A DNA stretch of 64,000 nt, taken from the NCBI RefSeq assembly GCF_023343835.1, contig NC_064440.1, forward strand, positions 26,419,537 through 26,483,536. The letters run 5' to 3'. The notes beneath the pieces were generated by a model, which was given only the letters and a program-made list of their open reading frames with translations, was not told the origin of the DNA and did no database searches. This DNA is from Lagopus muta (taxonomy: Eukaryota > Chordata > Aves > Galliformes > Phasianidae). This document shows, piece by piece, positions 48,961 to 59,791 of this stretch. The position numbers were made by a program, and so were the translations under genes. The first letter of the stretch is position 1. Every line of letters begins with the position of its first letter.

Positions 48961-51289
48961 ACAGGAACTCCGCACGGCAGAATGCGGACAGTAATTGTGT
49001 TTGTGCCGTTCCGGCGCCACCTCGGCTAACTTTCTTTTACGAGACACCACTGCACCGCTGCCTTTGAAGCAGCTACAGGTGAATCTGTTGTTCCCTGAAG
49101 CAGTAAAAGACATCACCTGATAACTGTGCAGCATAATTAAAAGTTCAGCATTGTCTGTGCCGGTTACACCTTGATAATGGCAAAGTTGTAAAACAGTGAC
49201 TAAGATTTTCTCTTAAAATGTGGAAAAGCCTGGAAATCGTTTCTCTGAACACGGACCTGTAATGTCCGTGACAGCAGGACCTGCCTTTCTCATGTAATCC
49301 CACTGCAAGTGAATCCGAGCGCTGCAGTGCTCCTGTGTCATGCTGTATGGGCACGCAGTGGCACTGGATAGCTTGCACAGACGGTACAAGTAGAAATGTG
49401 GGCATGCGTTCTGATAACGCTGGGGTATTGCCACCTGTGATTGCCTCCGGCCGGGCTTTTTACCACAGGTTTTACCCTGTGACCTCCTGGTGAGGAAGCA
49501 CAGGTGTATGGCTTTATCACTCTACAGACGAGAAAAGACCTTATTTCTTGGCGTGCAGATCTCCTCTGCTTCCACACGATTCAAGAGCTGTTCCTCCAGA
49601 CTAGGTCTGCTGTAAGAAGCATCTCACGGTAAGAACCAGTGTGGTTTTATTACGATATTTTATCTGAACTGCATTTTGCTCATTTGGTTATAGGGTTTGC
49701 AGGTGTTGCATTTGTTTCTGTGTCACAGTGTGGTTGATGTTGATGCACAGCAGTACACAAGTACAGCCCATGTGCTGAGGGCAGCAAGGAGCTGTGGCAG
49801 GCTGGCTGTTCATTCGTTTAGGCATCCATGGCCTTTCTGCAGGTTTTGCTCATTTGAATGTGGCATAATTCAGTGTGCTATTTCCTCTATTCCTGTAATC
49901 TCAGTAAGACAAAGCAGGCCTAGATGTCCTCTCCAGTGTTCTCATTGCAAAAAAACTTCCATAATGAGGGGTGTTGATGGTGTGTTTCCTGAGTATTCAC
50001 TGATATGCATGCTTCTGCTACCCTTTTCTGCTCAGGGTGCAAGGACCCTTCAACCACTTATCAGGCAAGCATTTGATGTTAGGGGCATTTGTGCACCTAG
50101 GGAATCATAAATGATTGTTAATGGTGTGTTGGGAACGTGGTCTTGACAACTGACTAGTCTGGGCTCAGAGCCTTGCTCTGTGGAAACAGTGTGACAAATG
50201 AACTTTTTGTTTGTGCACCGAAGTCTGAGTCATTTCAATGTTCTGTGAGTTTGTTGTAACGTTAGCAGGTCACATGTAGGGCTCCACTGAGCTCTGCTGC
50301 TACAATCTGTTCAAGTCTTTGAAACTCAGAACAAACACCCCTACAAAACTTTCTGAGCTGTGATTCCCCATTGTATGTGATGTATAGTTGTTGCTCTGCA
50401 TGACTTGCACAACCTGAGCTGTGATTGCAGTCTGGATGTAGAGTTTTCTCTTGCTCTGTTGCTCTAGACCAGCACTGCCTGATTTCTTGGTTCAGTGCAA
50501 ACACTTTGGTTCTGCTGATCATTACATGGAGAGGTTTTGAGCCCTCAGTTCATACTGAGTGCACAGAGGTGTAACCACACAAAGGCTAGTGCTGTAGTAG
50601 TTGGTAGAGAACTCAGAGTCTGGCCACTTCTTGGAAGCTAGCTTTAATAACCCTTGGGGTCCTTCCCTAAGCCTCACCTCCAGGTAGCATCCTTGCTGGA
50701 TGAATCAATCTGTATTATATTATGTCACTTCTGCGCCTGTTTCTGTTGTGTTTGGTGGTGTACTGAAGCTGAAAACCACTAGCACCATCATGTTAGACAA
50801 TCAATTGAAAGTCATATAGACAGAGACTTCAGAAATTGATCTCTGGCAGGAACCTTTGCCCAGGTTTATTGAGTCATGATGCTAATTTATTTCCTCTGTG
50901 CCAGGGGAAATCCTGTCTCTATAGTTACCTTTTCTCATCACTCCAGTTTTGCATCCAGCTCAGCTACCTGATTCTTACTGTTTTCTGTTCATGGCAACCA
51001 AAAACACTTTATCCATGGAAAAATATAGGCTTTGAAGCCAGTGGGGTTAATTTAAAACACACATAAAATTCAGTGCAGGTAGACAACTCAGTGAGCTGGA
51101 AAACACAAGTGCTGCTCATTGCTAGGAGTCATGACACCACACAGCAGGTAGCACAGCAAAGCCTCACCATAAATACCAGGAAAAACAGATGTTGAGAGGG
51201 TGTGAGCTGAAGTCTGGGGATTGAACGGTTCTCCTTTGTCTTAACTGAATTCTAACCAACACTGGGTAACATTGGCCTTAGAAAATCAC
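48961..51289. other. Non-coding sequence between the two CpG islands
   Basis: Ordinary composition without recognisable exon or mobile element. A seven-pair hairpin CACGGAC...GTCCGTG lies at 49,250-49,270. Open frames up to 137 codons have no domain. Confidence 0.5.
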
Positions 51290-51334
51290 AACTCGTGGGG
51301 AAACAGCAGAAACTACCGCGGTGCGCCCTGCAGG

Positions 51335-51379
51335 ATGGCTGCCGCTCCGCTCCCCGTGAAACGAGAGCCGCCCCATTAA
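51335..51379 (+). other. 14-codon open frame in strong start context
   Basis: ATG with A at -3 and G at +4 opens MAAAPLPVKREPPH and then stops at TAA. Its length and its place in a CpG island would suit an upstream open frame in a 5' leader, if this strand is transcribed. It includes VKRE, which fits the sumoylation consensus, but in so short a frame that is probably coincidence. Confidence 0.15.
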
Positions 51380-51430
51380 GACCCGGGCGCCCGCAGAGCG
51401 GCTCGGCCGCGGCTCCGTGGCTGCGCGCCG

Positions 51431-51444
51431 CCGCCAGAGGGCGG
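51431..51444 (+). promoter_or_regulatory. Strong CTCF-like motif
   Basis: CCGCCAGAGGGCGG matches 13 of 14 positions of CCASYAGRKGGCRS, on the plus strand and therefore oriented toward higher coordinates, opposite to the group at 48.6-48.95 kb. Confidence 0.5.
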
Positions 51445-51804
51445 GCGAGGCAGCGGCCGTGGGCTGCCCGCCGTGCTCTCGGAACACGGGGCTCACCGCG
51501 AAAGTGCCCGCGGAAATCCCTTGCTAAGGATGCCCAGGTGATCCGAGCAGGCACGGGGGGAGGATTCAGTCTCAGAACAGGCGTTTAAGGATGTGCAGGG
51601 GGGAAAAAAAAAAAAAAGAAGAACTGATAAAAATGTACCAACTTTAGGTGTGCTACAGTTACGCGTATGAGGAAAGATGCACATAATGATGCTATAAAGC
51701 TGTGCCTCCATAGTGTGTCTCCTGCAGAATCCGGTAGGGAGGCTGAGCATGTATTGCCACCAGTTGCACATAGCTGGTAACGAGGATCAGCACAGAGAGA
51801 AACA

Positions 51805-51896
51805 CCATCCCTGGAGGTGTTCGAGGCCAGGCTGAATAGGGTCATGGGCAGCTTGAGCATGCAGAGCAGGAAGGGCTTTAAGGTCTCCTTCTACCC
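51805..51896 (+). mobile_element. CR1 LINE 3' fragment (degenerate)
   Basis: CCATCCCTGGAGGTGTTCGA, GGCCAGGCTGAATAGGGTC and CTTTAAGGTCTCCTTCTACC follow the CR1 3' region in order and in sense orientation, with losses in between and no surviving ATTCTATGA tail. It is an old, doubly truncated copy. Confidence 0.8.
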
Positions 51897-52320
51897 ATTT
51901 CTGTCCCATACTCAGTACTCACACAAACAAAAACAGCACCACGAGACTCATCCTATTTCTCTTCATGGTTCATCAGAATGAAGGCATGTTTGTGGGAAAC
52001 ATGCATGAACATACAATAAGGATCATCCCATTAGTTGGCCTTAGGCAGTAGTCTTAGTAGTTGACCTCTGTGTCATCTTATCTCAAGCTGCCTCATGCAC
52101 AGAGATGCACACACACACAGTCATATGTGCACATAAATGAGTCTTCCGCTCACCCCCCCAGAACCACAGTGTTTCTCTATGAGTTGTCCTGGACCTCATG
52201 GTCCATCCATTGGCTGTTCCTCACACACAGACACATCTATATCTGGCCCAGACCTGCTTCCCAGGCCATTTATCCCATTTGCCAGCTGGTCCATAAAAAA
52301 CTCAGGTCTGTTTACAAATT

Positions 52321-52350
52321 AAAAAACAAAACAAAACAAAAAAAACCACA
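52321..52350 (+). repeat. (AAAAC)n A-rich tandem
   Basis: AAAAC units ending in an A run and CCACAACAAC. Probably a decayed A-rich microsatellite. Confidence 0.8.
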
Positions 52351-52573
52351 ACAACTTCCTTTTTAGTATTTACATGGAATCTAAGTATTTCTTTTTTTAA
52401 CATAAACAACGCACAAAACAGTTGTTCCTGTCCCACTTCAATATTAAAACATTCTTCATTCCAGGATTTGGCAGTAGTATGTAAGCCTCAAGTCAATTGC
52501 TGTAAGTGAACTGCATGTTTTTCTTACAGTACTTTTAATTAAGCTCTCAAAGGTTTTAATTTTAAAAGACTTT

Positions 52574-52607
52574 AAAAAAAACAAAAACAAAAAAACAACA
52601 AAAAAAC
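52574..52607 (+). repeat. (AAAAAC)n A-rich tandem
   Basis: Interrupted A tract with C every five to seven bases, 220 bases to the right of a similar tract. Confidence 0.8.
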
Positions 52608-54185
52608 CACCTCTCCTGACTTCTTTCATAATATAGATGGGAAGAATTGTTTGCATGGTCCGTTGGGAATATCTAAATGAAAGCATTAGAAAATACATTT
52701 CCAAGTTCTTTTCCTTCCCTGCTCAGTTTCCAAATGAATGTTTTTTATTGTTACTCAGCCAGCTGGAAAGCCTGACAACAGTGTAATGCATTTTCAGCAT
52801 GAAAAGTGTCACCTATAAGGATTTAAATGTCGTGTGTGTAAAATAATAAAGCTTATTGATAATTTGAGGCAAACTAGGCAAGAGAAACTAGACAAAGAAG
52901 AATTTGACAGTTCCTCAAACCCCCCAGTGATACCACTGGCCGGCTGTTCCCAAGGCTCAGCCATGCTGCTGGAACACAGGAAACCAGTGCACATAGTGTA
53001 TCACTACCACCTGGAATCTGTTTAGCCCTGCAATTGGGCAGACAATTAGAAAGTGATTACAGCAGTTTATTTTTAATGCACAGCGTATCTTCCATGGAAC
53101 TCCTCAGTACAGGAGGCTGCCCTTACTCCCTCCAGAGCCTTCAGGATGCAGGCAGAAGACAGCAAGCGAGAGCATCCTACCCAACATAAGTACTCTGTTC
53201 TTTAGTGGGGAACTGCTTCAGTCAGGAGATTTCAAAACAGTTGCAAACATCCACTACTTTCTTTAGATTGTGTGTTTACAAGGTTGTCATAATCTAATGC
53301 CTGTTAGAATGAATGGCTTGAGAAAATATATATTTTGCAGAAGGCCAAGTCACGCTTAAAACCCTAAATGCAGCATGTTTGACTTTGTCCCTTTTGATCG
53401 TTTGGACCATAGGATTTTTTCAGACACCAAAATAAGGAAAATAAAACACAGGTGGTGTCATTGCAAATATTTTCCATGCTGCTCTTCTAAAGCAGCACTG
53501 ACACTCTTAAGGAGAGGTAGGAAGTATGTGTGTAAGGAAAGCACCAGTACACTGCAGCCTGTAAGTGAGATGGTTCAAAGCACTGAGGCTTTTGTTGGCT
53601 GCAAGATGATAGCAACTGGCAAACATTCAGTGAAAATACCTTCCTTTCCCTATTAAACAACCCTTGTATTTTTCTTCCTCTTCTCTTCCCCTTCCCACCA
53701 CCAGGAGTCCCACAAACACTAAACATAGTAAGAACTGACAAAAGATATATACATAGCAAGTTGCTTTCCTAGTCAGAGTTCATGAAAAATCTTCCCTTGT
53801 AAGACGTCATAGAGCCACTTGATAGATATTCCTCTATCAACAGCAAGTTGGCCTTTTGTAGTGGAAGTTTAGAAAGTACACCGTCAACTTAAATTTGTGC
53901 CTGCATAAAAAGATAACAGTTTAGGAATCCATAAAACTAGTAGGACTGTTTATACAATTTAAAAACATTCCAGAAAAGACTGCAGCTTTTAAGCAAATCA
54001 GCGTATCTCAAAATGTTTGAAGCCCAAATGCTGAAGCCCTAGGCAGCCAGCAGAGTAACCTGCTTTTAAACAAGAAGCTCTTATTGTCAACTGTAAGAAC
54101 AAATGAATCTCATGAGTGACTATTGAGTGACAGAAAGAGGATGTCACGGGTTTGCAGCGCTGGATCCTATAGAGGTGTAGTGCCA

Positions 54186-54199
54186 GTTGTCATAGAAAC
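54186..54199 (+). promoter_or_regulatory. RFX X-box-like motif
   Basis: GTTGTCATAGAAAC matches about 12 of 14 positions of the RFX X-box GTNRCC-N2-RGYAAC. Isolated match made by eye. Confidence 0.25.
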
Positions 54200-56765
54200 T
54201 GGGGGCTGTGGCTTCGGTTTATAAATCTGCAGTAGCCTGTCTGGGCATTTCAGGCTTTGATTTAGTGAGAAATCATGGCTCCAGCTAAATGAATAGCAAA
54301 AATTCTTGAGTGACACGAAGCAACCCTACCTCTTTCATTTTTAAGAGTGCCAGCACTCACATAAGCGTGTATGGATGCACTACTGACTTGTGCAGTACAG
54401 CCAAAATATATTCCAGATGATAAGTTCTCCCTTCCTGGCAATGTCCTTTTTGTGGAGCATAGCAGCTCCCAACTGGCCCATGCCAGCTCACAGCCAGTGT
54501 ATCTCCTTTCTGAGGAGCCCCATGTGCTCCAGCTGTTGGGCACAGTTCCTCCAATGCAGGGCTGAAGATGAGGCTCTGCTTTGACAAGCTGCTCTTGCAC
54601 AGTGCCCCTTTCTTCCTAATGAAGGCAGTGGGAAGGCTTCTTTCATAATAGTAAACCCACTGGAGTCTGAAAGTTACCCCAGATATTTTCTTGCTCCCAG
54701 ATACTTAGCTATGTTACAAGGAAAATGTGAAGCTAGATCCACTAGTGAGATGACAATGTACATTCACTTCTCTTAGTGTTGTTATTAGATTCATGAATTA
54801 CGCCTTTAAAAACTTTATCTGTGTTGCAACTTTAGTCAGCAACTAAGACTTTTGGCTTACAACCAGAAAGCCATAAAGTGAACAAGAAAGTGCTATGTCT
54901 AGAGGGGCTTTTGTCTATCACAATTGGTTTGCACTTTAGAAATCAGGCGGTTTGTTTGTTTGTTTTATCATCAACCCCATCACAGTGCAGTCCAGAAGGA
55001 AAGGAAGAAATTGTTATTTCCAGCCTGCCTCAATGCAGTTACTGGATGTAACAATCTATTTTCTGTCTCTGCACAAGTGTTTTTTTCAAGAGACAGTGAT
55101 TCCATGCAGCTGAATTCAATAAATACAAGTGTTGTTTGAATGTCTCTTCAGGCTTGGGTGTGCATTTACCTCCAAAGAAAAAAGAGGATGAATATAAGTG
55201 GAAGAGAATTAGCTTACTCTATAAGGATTCTCTACAATGCATTCCCTTCATCCCCCTCTTTCTGAATCAAGGAGTCAATATGTTTGTGCTGAAGAATGCA
55301 AGACACAACAGTTCCTTCTCTTTCTTTCCCTGTACGCCCTATTAAGCTGCATTTCCTCTTTTATTTTCCCAAAGACCCATAAGGAGATCAGGCAGGGCTT
55401 CAGTACTTCCCACTAATCACTTGTGGGTACTTTGAAGTAGATCCAGAGAAGTCAAAATTTTGAGACCATACTGGGATGGACACACAGGCCACAGAAGGAC
55501 ACCGAGCTCTGAGAAGATGGTGGGGGTCAGAATCACCGTGAGTTTACCATTCAAAGCAAAATGCTGTCATTTTCATGGGAATCCCATAGCATTCTGCCTG
55601 AAGTCTGTGTGGCAGACCCTAGCTGGTTGTATGTAGATTTTTGCAGGTAGTGAATTCTGTCCTTGTAAGAAGCATTTTCATAAATAATAATAATTTAAAA
55701 ATAGGGGAAGGATAACACTTCAACCATTCCAGAGAGAAAAAATATGACAACAGCCCCTGTTGCATCCAAGTCACAAGTTTCAGGGTAAGCCAGGCATGCA
55801 AGATAAAGGAATCAGCAGTCTAACTAAAGAGAACCAAAAAAGGAGCCTTGCAAAGTGACTCACTACAAAGGATAAAAAAAGGAACTTGCATAGATAGCAA
55901 AGTTCTTCAGAGCTGTCATGATCTCTTCTGTCTGCAACTCTGCTTTGGAAACGTGAGCCAGCATCACAGCATGTGGACAGATGACTCTGGGCATCTTTCT
56001 CATGATATATCCCTGCAATAGTTCAATAGTTTCCTTGGTCATCATTCCACAGAAACAAGGCACAACAGCAAACATTGAGCCATCTTCCAGATAACAAGGG
56101 TCTCACTGTACTCAAACTGCTCTTGTGGCACAGCAATCCAGGAACCAAGGCCACCAACTAAATAAAGACAGACTTATTACTTGGTGAGCAGGTCTTGTCT
56201 GTTTTTTTAGATGGAGGATGTGAATCAGATCAAACACGTTCCTGTGCTTGTTATGGAACAGTCATCTAACTTTGCAGTAAGGATGCAAGCATCTGTAGGC
56301 AACACAAGTACATATCAAACTTGTACATGATGTGCAGTGTGAGTGAAATCAGACAGGCCCATGTAAGAGCTAATATTAGCTGTCTCTCAACTACTTAATA
56401 GTTCAGTAAAAATAAACTTAAAAAGCACTGTTTTCATTTAACTGTGGAACGTAAATAAGATGTCAGCTAATGTTACTAAAAGACAAAAATGTTATTTCCA
56501 CAACTTCAAAAATCTCAAGCACTTAAAAGATATAAAACATGTGTCTAAAGGCATGAGTTCTCACAAAAAAAAGTTTTTAAAAGCTATAAAAAGTACGTCA
56601 ACATAACAGCAGTGGTATTTGCACACAGTTTACCAGAAATCCACACTGCGTGTTTTCTTTGCTGTACAATACAAGTAAACTCTTTCTCAAGAAGTAGCAA
56701 TTATCAGCACTTTCTGAAAAAATATTGGTCAGTTGATATCTTGTTTCTAACAGCACCTCATTATA

Positions 56766-57105
56766 TCATAGAATCGTAGAATGGCAAGGTTGGAAACAAC
56801 CTGCAAGATCATCTAGTCCAACCATCCTCCCACTACCACTGCTACCACAAACCAAACCAGATCTCGTAACTGCTCATCCAGACACCTCTTGAACACTGCC
56901 AGGGATGACGACTCCACCACCTCCCTGGGCAGCCATTCCAGTGCCTGACCACTCTTTGAGAGAAAAAGTTCTTCCTCATGTCTAATCTAAACCTCCTCTG
57001 GTACAACTTGGGGCCATTTCCTCAGGTCCTGTTTGTTGCCTGGGGGAAGAGGCCAAACCTTTCCTTGTCACAACCTCCCTTCAGGAAGTTGTGGAGTGCA
57101 ATAAG
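56766..57105 (-). mobile_element. CR1 LINE 3' fragment, antisense
   Basis: Read on the minus strand the sequence runs through the CR1 3' coding end and untranslated region to GGTTGGACTAGATGATCTTG, TTTCCAACC and a tail ending CGATTCTATGA at 56,766. The 5' truncation is near 57,105. It is the longest CR1 piece in the window (about 340 bases). Its last 215 bases closely match the sense copy at 59,577-59,791, so both belong to one CR1 subfamily. Confidence 0.95.
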
Positions 57106-57429
57106 GAAGGAATAAGGAATATCCACTGGTCAGAGCTGAAGTTATAGGGCAGCAGTAATGATCTAATGTCTAAGGAATATGTTCAGATGTGTGAAGTTAG
57201 ACGTTCTGCACTTGATCTTCCATGTTTGTTTTCTGAGTGACATAACAGGGACAGCACTGGCACTTTCACAGCTATAACTGTATGTTTTGGAATAATTAAC
57301 CTATCCCAACTTTGTTCCAATTCAAAGATGTTTAGGATGTTTGTTTCAGCCTTTCCTTTTTGACCCCCTAAAGAGCAAAATGTTTTTCCCTTATATCTTG
57401 CTGCCAAGATCCAAACTTGTAGTTTCTGG

Positions 57430-57443
57430 GTTTCCCTGGTAAC
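57430..57443 (+). promoter_or_regulatory. RFX X-box-like motif
   Basis: GTTTCCCTGGTAAC matches 13 of 14 positions of GTNRCC-N2-RGYAAC, with an intact GGTAAC half. It lies inside the spacer between the two inverted CR1 arms. Function is inferred. Confidence 0.3.
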
Positions 57444-58284
57444 AGTTACACATTCATAGCAGTCATAAATTCACTAGGTGGTACAGGGAGACACTATGCT
57501 CTGTGCAGCTGTGAAAGTCTGGGAGAGAACAGCCAGCCTTTTCTCTGCCTGGCTGCAAGCACCACTTAGCTGCCTGCCCAGCTTTGTAGAGATTATCTGG
57601 ATCCATTTGGAGAGATCCACAGAAGTCTTGATGCCTTTGGAAAGGGGAGCAGAAGATGTAGGATCATCTGCTCTTACTTCTCGTGTCTCAATCTTGAAGC
57701 TCTTTGTAGGATCAGCATGCAGAGAAGGGTTTTCTAACCAAGGTTTATATCTGAAATTATACTCTCAACTATTTGTTTGTCCTGCTTAGAACTGGCAGCA
57801 AGGTCTGCCTTTCACACTTCACAATCACTAGCTAGCAGAGATTGGTGAGGTCTGTGTCAGTACCTTTCTCAGGGCTTGGTGGTTGGCCCCTGATCATCCT
57901 GAGCTATTCTATATCATTATATGAACACTGAGGGAAATGGGAGAAAACAATGGGAGCAGTGCCCTGATTTCTCACTTGGAGAATGACATCCAGAACCGTG
58001 CACATGCACTACTCCACTGCAAGTTTCACTCTTTCACAAAAGCGTCAGCTGCGAACTTTGTGGCCAGTGCAAGAGAGAAAAAAAGCCTTCTTATCATTAA
58101 GCACTAGGAAACAAAAGGAGCAAACACAGAATTAGGTGCACAAAAATTCCAGTGCTTGTGTGCTCCCTACTGCATACAGGGAACAGCACTAGGGTTCCAT
58201 TCCTGAGATCAGGCTCATAGCTCCACTACAAAGAAACATGTCAGCATATTATTCTTCCAGATTAAGCAAAAAACAAACAACCCT

Positions 58285-58297
58285 CCCCCCCCCCCCC
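58285..58297 (+). repeat. Poly-C homopolymer (13 C)
   Basis: Uninterrupted run of 13 C, preceded by CCCT and by AAACAAACAA. Long C runs are uncommon in vertebrate DNA and prone to sequencing error, so the length is approximate. Confidence 0.85.
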
Positions 58298-58340
58298 ACC
58301 ATCACAACAAAAACAGAAAAGCCATAGAAGTGATCAGGTG

Positions 58341-58386
58341 TTCATTAAGGTCCCTTCCAACTCAAGCCATTTTGTGATGATATGAT
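58341..58386 (+). mobile_element. CR1 LINE 3' tail fragment
   Basis: TTAAGGTCCCTTCCAACTCA followed by GCCATTTTGTGATGATATGAT is the last part of a CR1 element in sense orientation. Only about 46 bases are recognisable, so it is either severely 5'-truncated or eroded. Confidence 0.75.
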
Positions 58387-59576
58387 CATCCAAATCTAGA
58401 GGCTTTAAAGGAGAACTAATTTTTTTTTCCATGAACCTGTACAATTCTACTTAAATAACTAAAAAAAATTGCTCCCCATTGTTTTGTTTAGGGATTTCCT
58501 ATATTTCACTTTGCTAGTCACTGGTAAGCTGAGTCAGTATTTACAACACAGGGTTCTGTGCCCATCCTCAGATAAGGGACAGAAAGCTCCCTGGTGAACC
58601 TAGCTCAGTCAATCTGCAAGAGTCACAGAAAAGGGAGCTGCAGATGAGCAGCTTCTTATGAGAGCTTTTCCATCTCGACATTCAGATCCAACCTTGATAT
58701 CAGTATCTCATGAACTCCTGTTGTAGTATCCCCTATCTCCAGAAAATCTGGAGAATTGCACCTACCAAGAAACCCTGTTCTTGTCTATATTGGTTGCCTC
58801 TCTAAGTTGAGTCCAAAGCTACTTGAAGAAGCTTTCCATCCTACCTGTGGTGGTGCTTCTTTGCCTATTACTTCTTCCTTTCAACCCACCAAATAATGAG
58901 CTTCCTTGGGATTCCATCTGTATCAAAAATTAATCAAGTAAAATTACCTTGAGAAATAAAACCCATGCAATTTTCTTTGTGTATATATGATTTTGGCCTA
59001 GAGCTAAAGTCTTACAATAAATAAAAGAAAAACAAGCTAACAAACCAAAAAAAACAAAGTCCCTAGATAAATAAGAGGAATTCAGAGCACAGCAATGAAC
59101 TCTACAACACTCTGTTGAAAAGATGCCCAGGAAGAATATTACTGCTTAGAAAAGCAATCATCTTCTCCACTGGTGCAGAGTGCTTCATTAGGGAAAGAAA
59201 GAAAGCCCTAGGCAGAAATTGGTATCAAGCTTATTTTATTAATTTCTGTTATTAGATCATAAAACCTTGAACAGTATTAAGAGGCCAAAGTGGATGGCTG
59301 GGACCAATTATTCAGGACAGTGTACTATGGGACAGGAAACCTCTCCTGAATATTAGCAAAAAACCTGGGGAGCTGCCTAGCTTTGGCCTGTTTGAGGATG
59401 TGGGAGTGTTATTGGCCTTGGTGTTTTCAGCAGTAAAGGCTGATAGGTACCCACAACGAGAGAGTAGATGAGGTTCAGAGAGCATTTTGTTTGCTTCGTT
59501 AATAAACATAAGAGTACCTGGCCCTTAGAACCAAGAGTCAAATAAATATATAATGATTGCTTTTACTGCAAGAACG
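58387..59576. other. Non-coding unique sequence
   Basis: AT-rich unique sequence. No open frame of note, no RNA gene. It ends where the sense CR1 copy begins. Confidence 0.5.
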
Positions 59577-59791
59577 CATGAGGAAGAACTATTTCTCTCA
59601 GAGAGTGGTCAGGCACTGGAATGGCTGCCCAGGGAGGTGGTGGAGTTGTCATCCCTGGCAGTGTTGAAGAGACGTCTGGATGAGGAGCTGCAAGATCTGG
59701 TTTGGTTTGTGGTAGCAATGGTAGTGGGAGGATGGTTGGACTAGATGATCTTGCAGGTCGTTTCCAACCTTGGGATTCTGTGATTCTATGA
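59577..59791 (+). mobile_element. CR1 LINE 3' fragment, sense
   Basis: Begins CATGAGGAAGAACTATTTCT and runs through CCCAGGGAGGTGGTGGAG and GGTTGGACTAGATGATCTTG to the tail ATTCTGTGATTCTATGA. It aligns without gaps to the 3' 215 bases of the antisense copy at 56,766. Short open frames that cross it are parts of the CR1 3' region, not host genes. Confidence 0.95.

Larger units (their letters stand above)
51290..51560. promoter_or_regulatory. Second, smaller CpG island
   Basis: Dense CpG over about 270 bases, sharply bounded by AT-leaning sequence. It lies about 2.4 kb right of the larger island. It includes a minus-strand donor-like GCG|GTGAGC (at about 51,491-51,496) and a strong plus-strand CTCF-like site. 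It could be an alternative promoter, a bidirectional partner, or a boundary element. Confidence 0.7.
51561..56765. other. Non-coding sequence with CR1 and simple repeats
   Basis: Apart from the CR1 piece and A-rich tandems listed separately, this is AT-leaning unique sequence. Open frames such as 53,375-53,656 and 54,371-54,565 (plus) and 55,863-56,075 (minus) have no recognisable domain and fit chance. An A13 run starts at 51,604. A (CA)n stretch lies at about 52,107-52,118. Confidence 0.5.
57106..58340. other. Non-coding unique sequence
   Basis: AT-leaning sequence between CR1 pieces. Contains an RFX-like word at 57,430 and a C homopolymer at 58,285. No gene recognised. Confidence 0.5.

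Noticed and set aside
55863..56075. 70-codon minus-strand frame considered as an exon or retrocopy
   Set aside because: No family recognised. The upstream sequence continues in another frame only by chance-length stretches.
59553..59744. 63-codon plus-strand frame
   Set aside because: It is the 3' region of a CR1 element, not a host gene.
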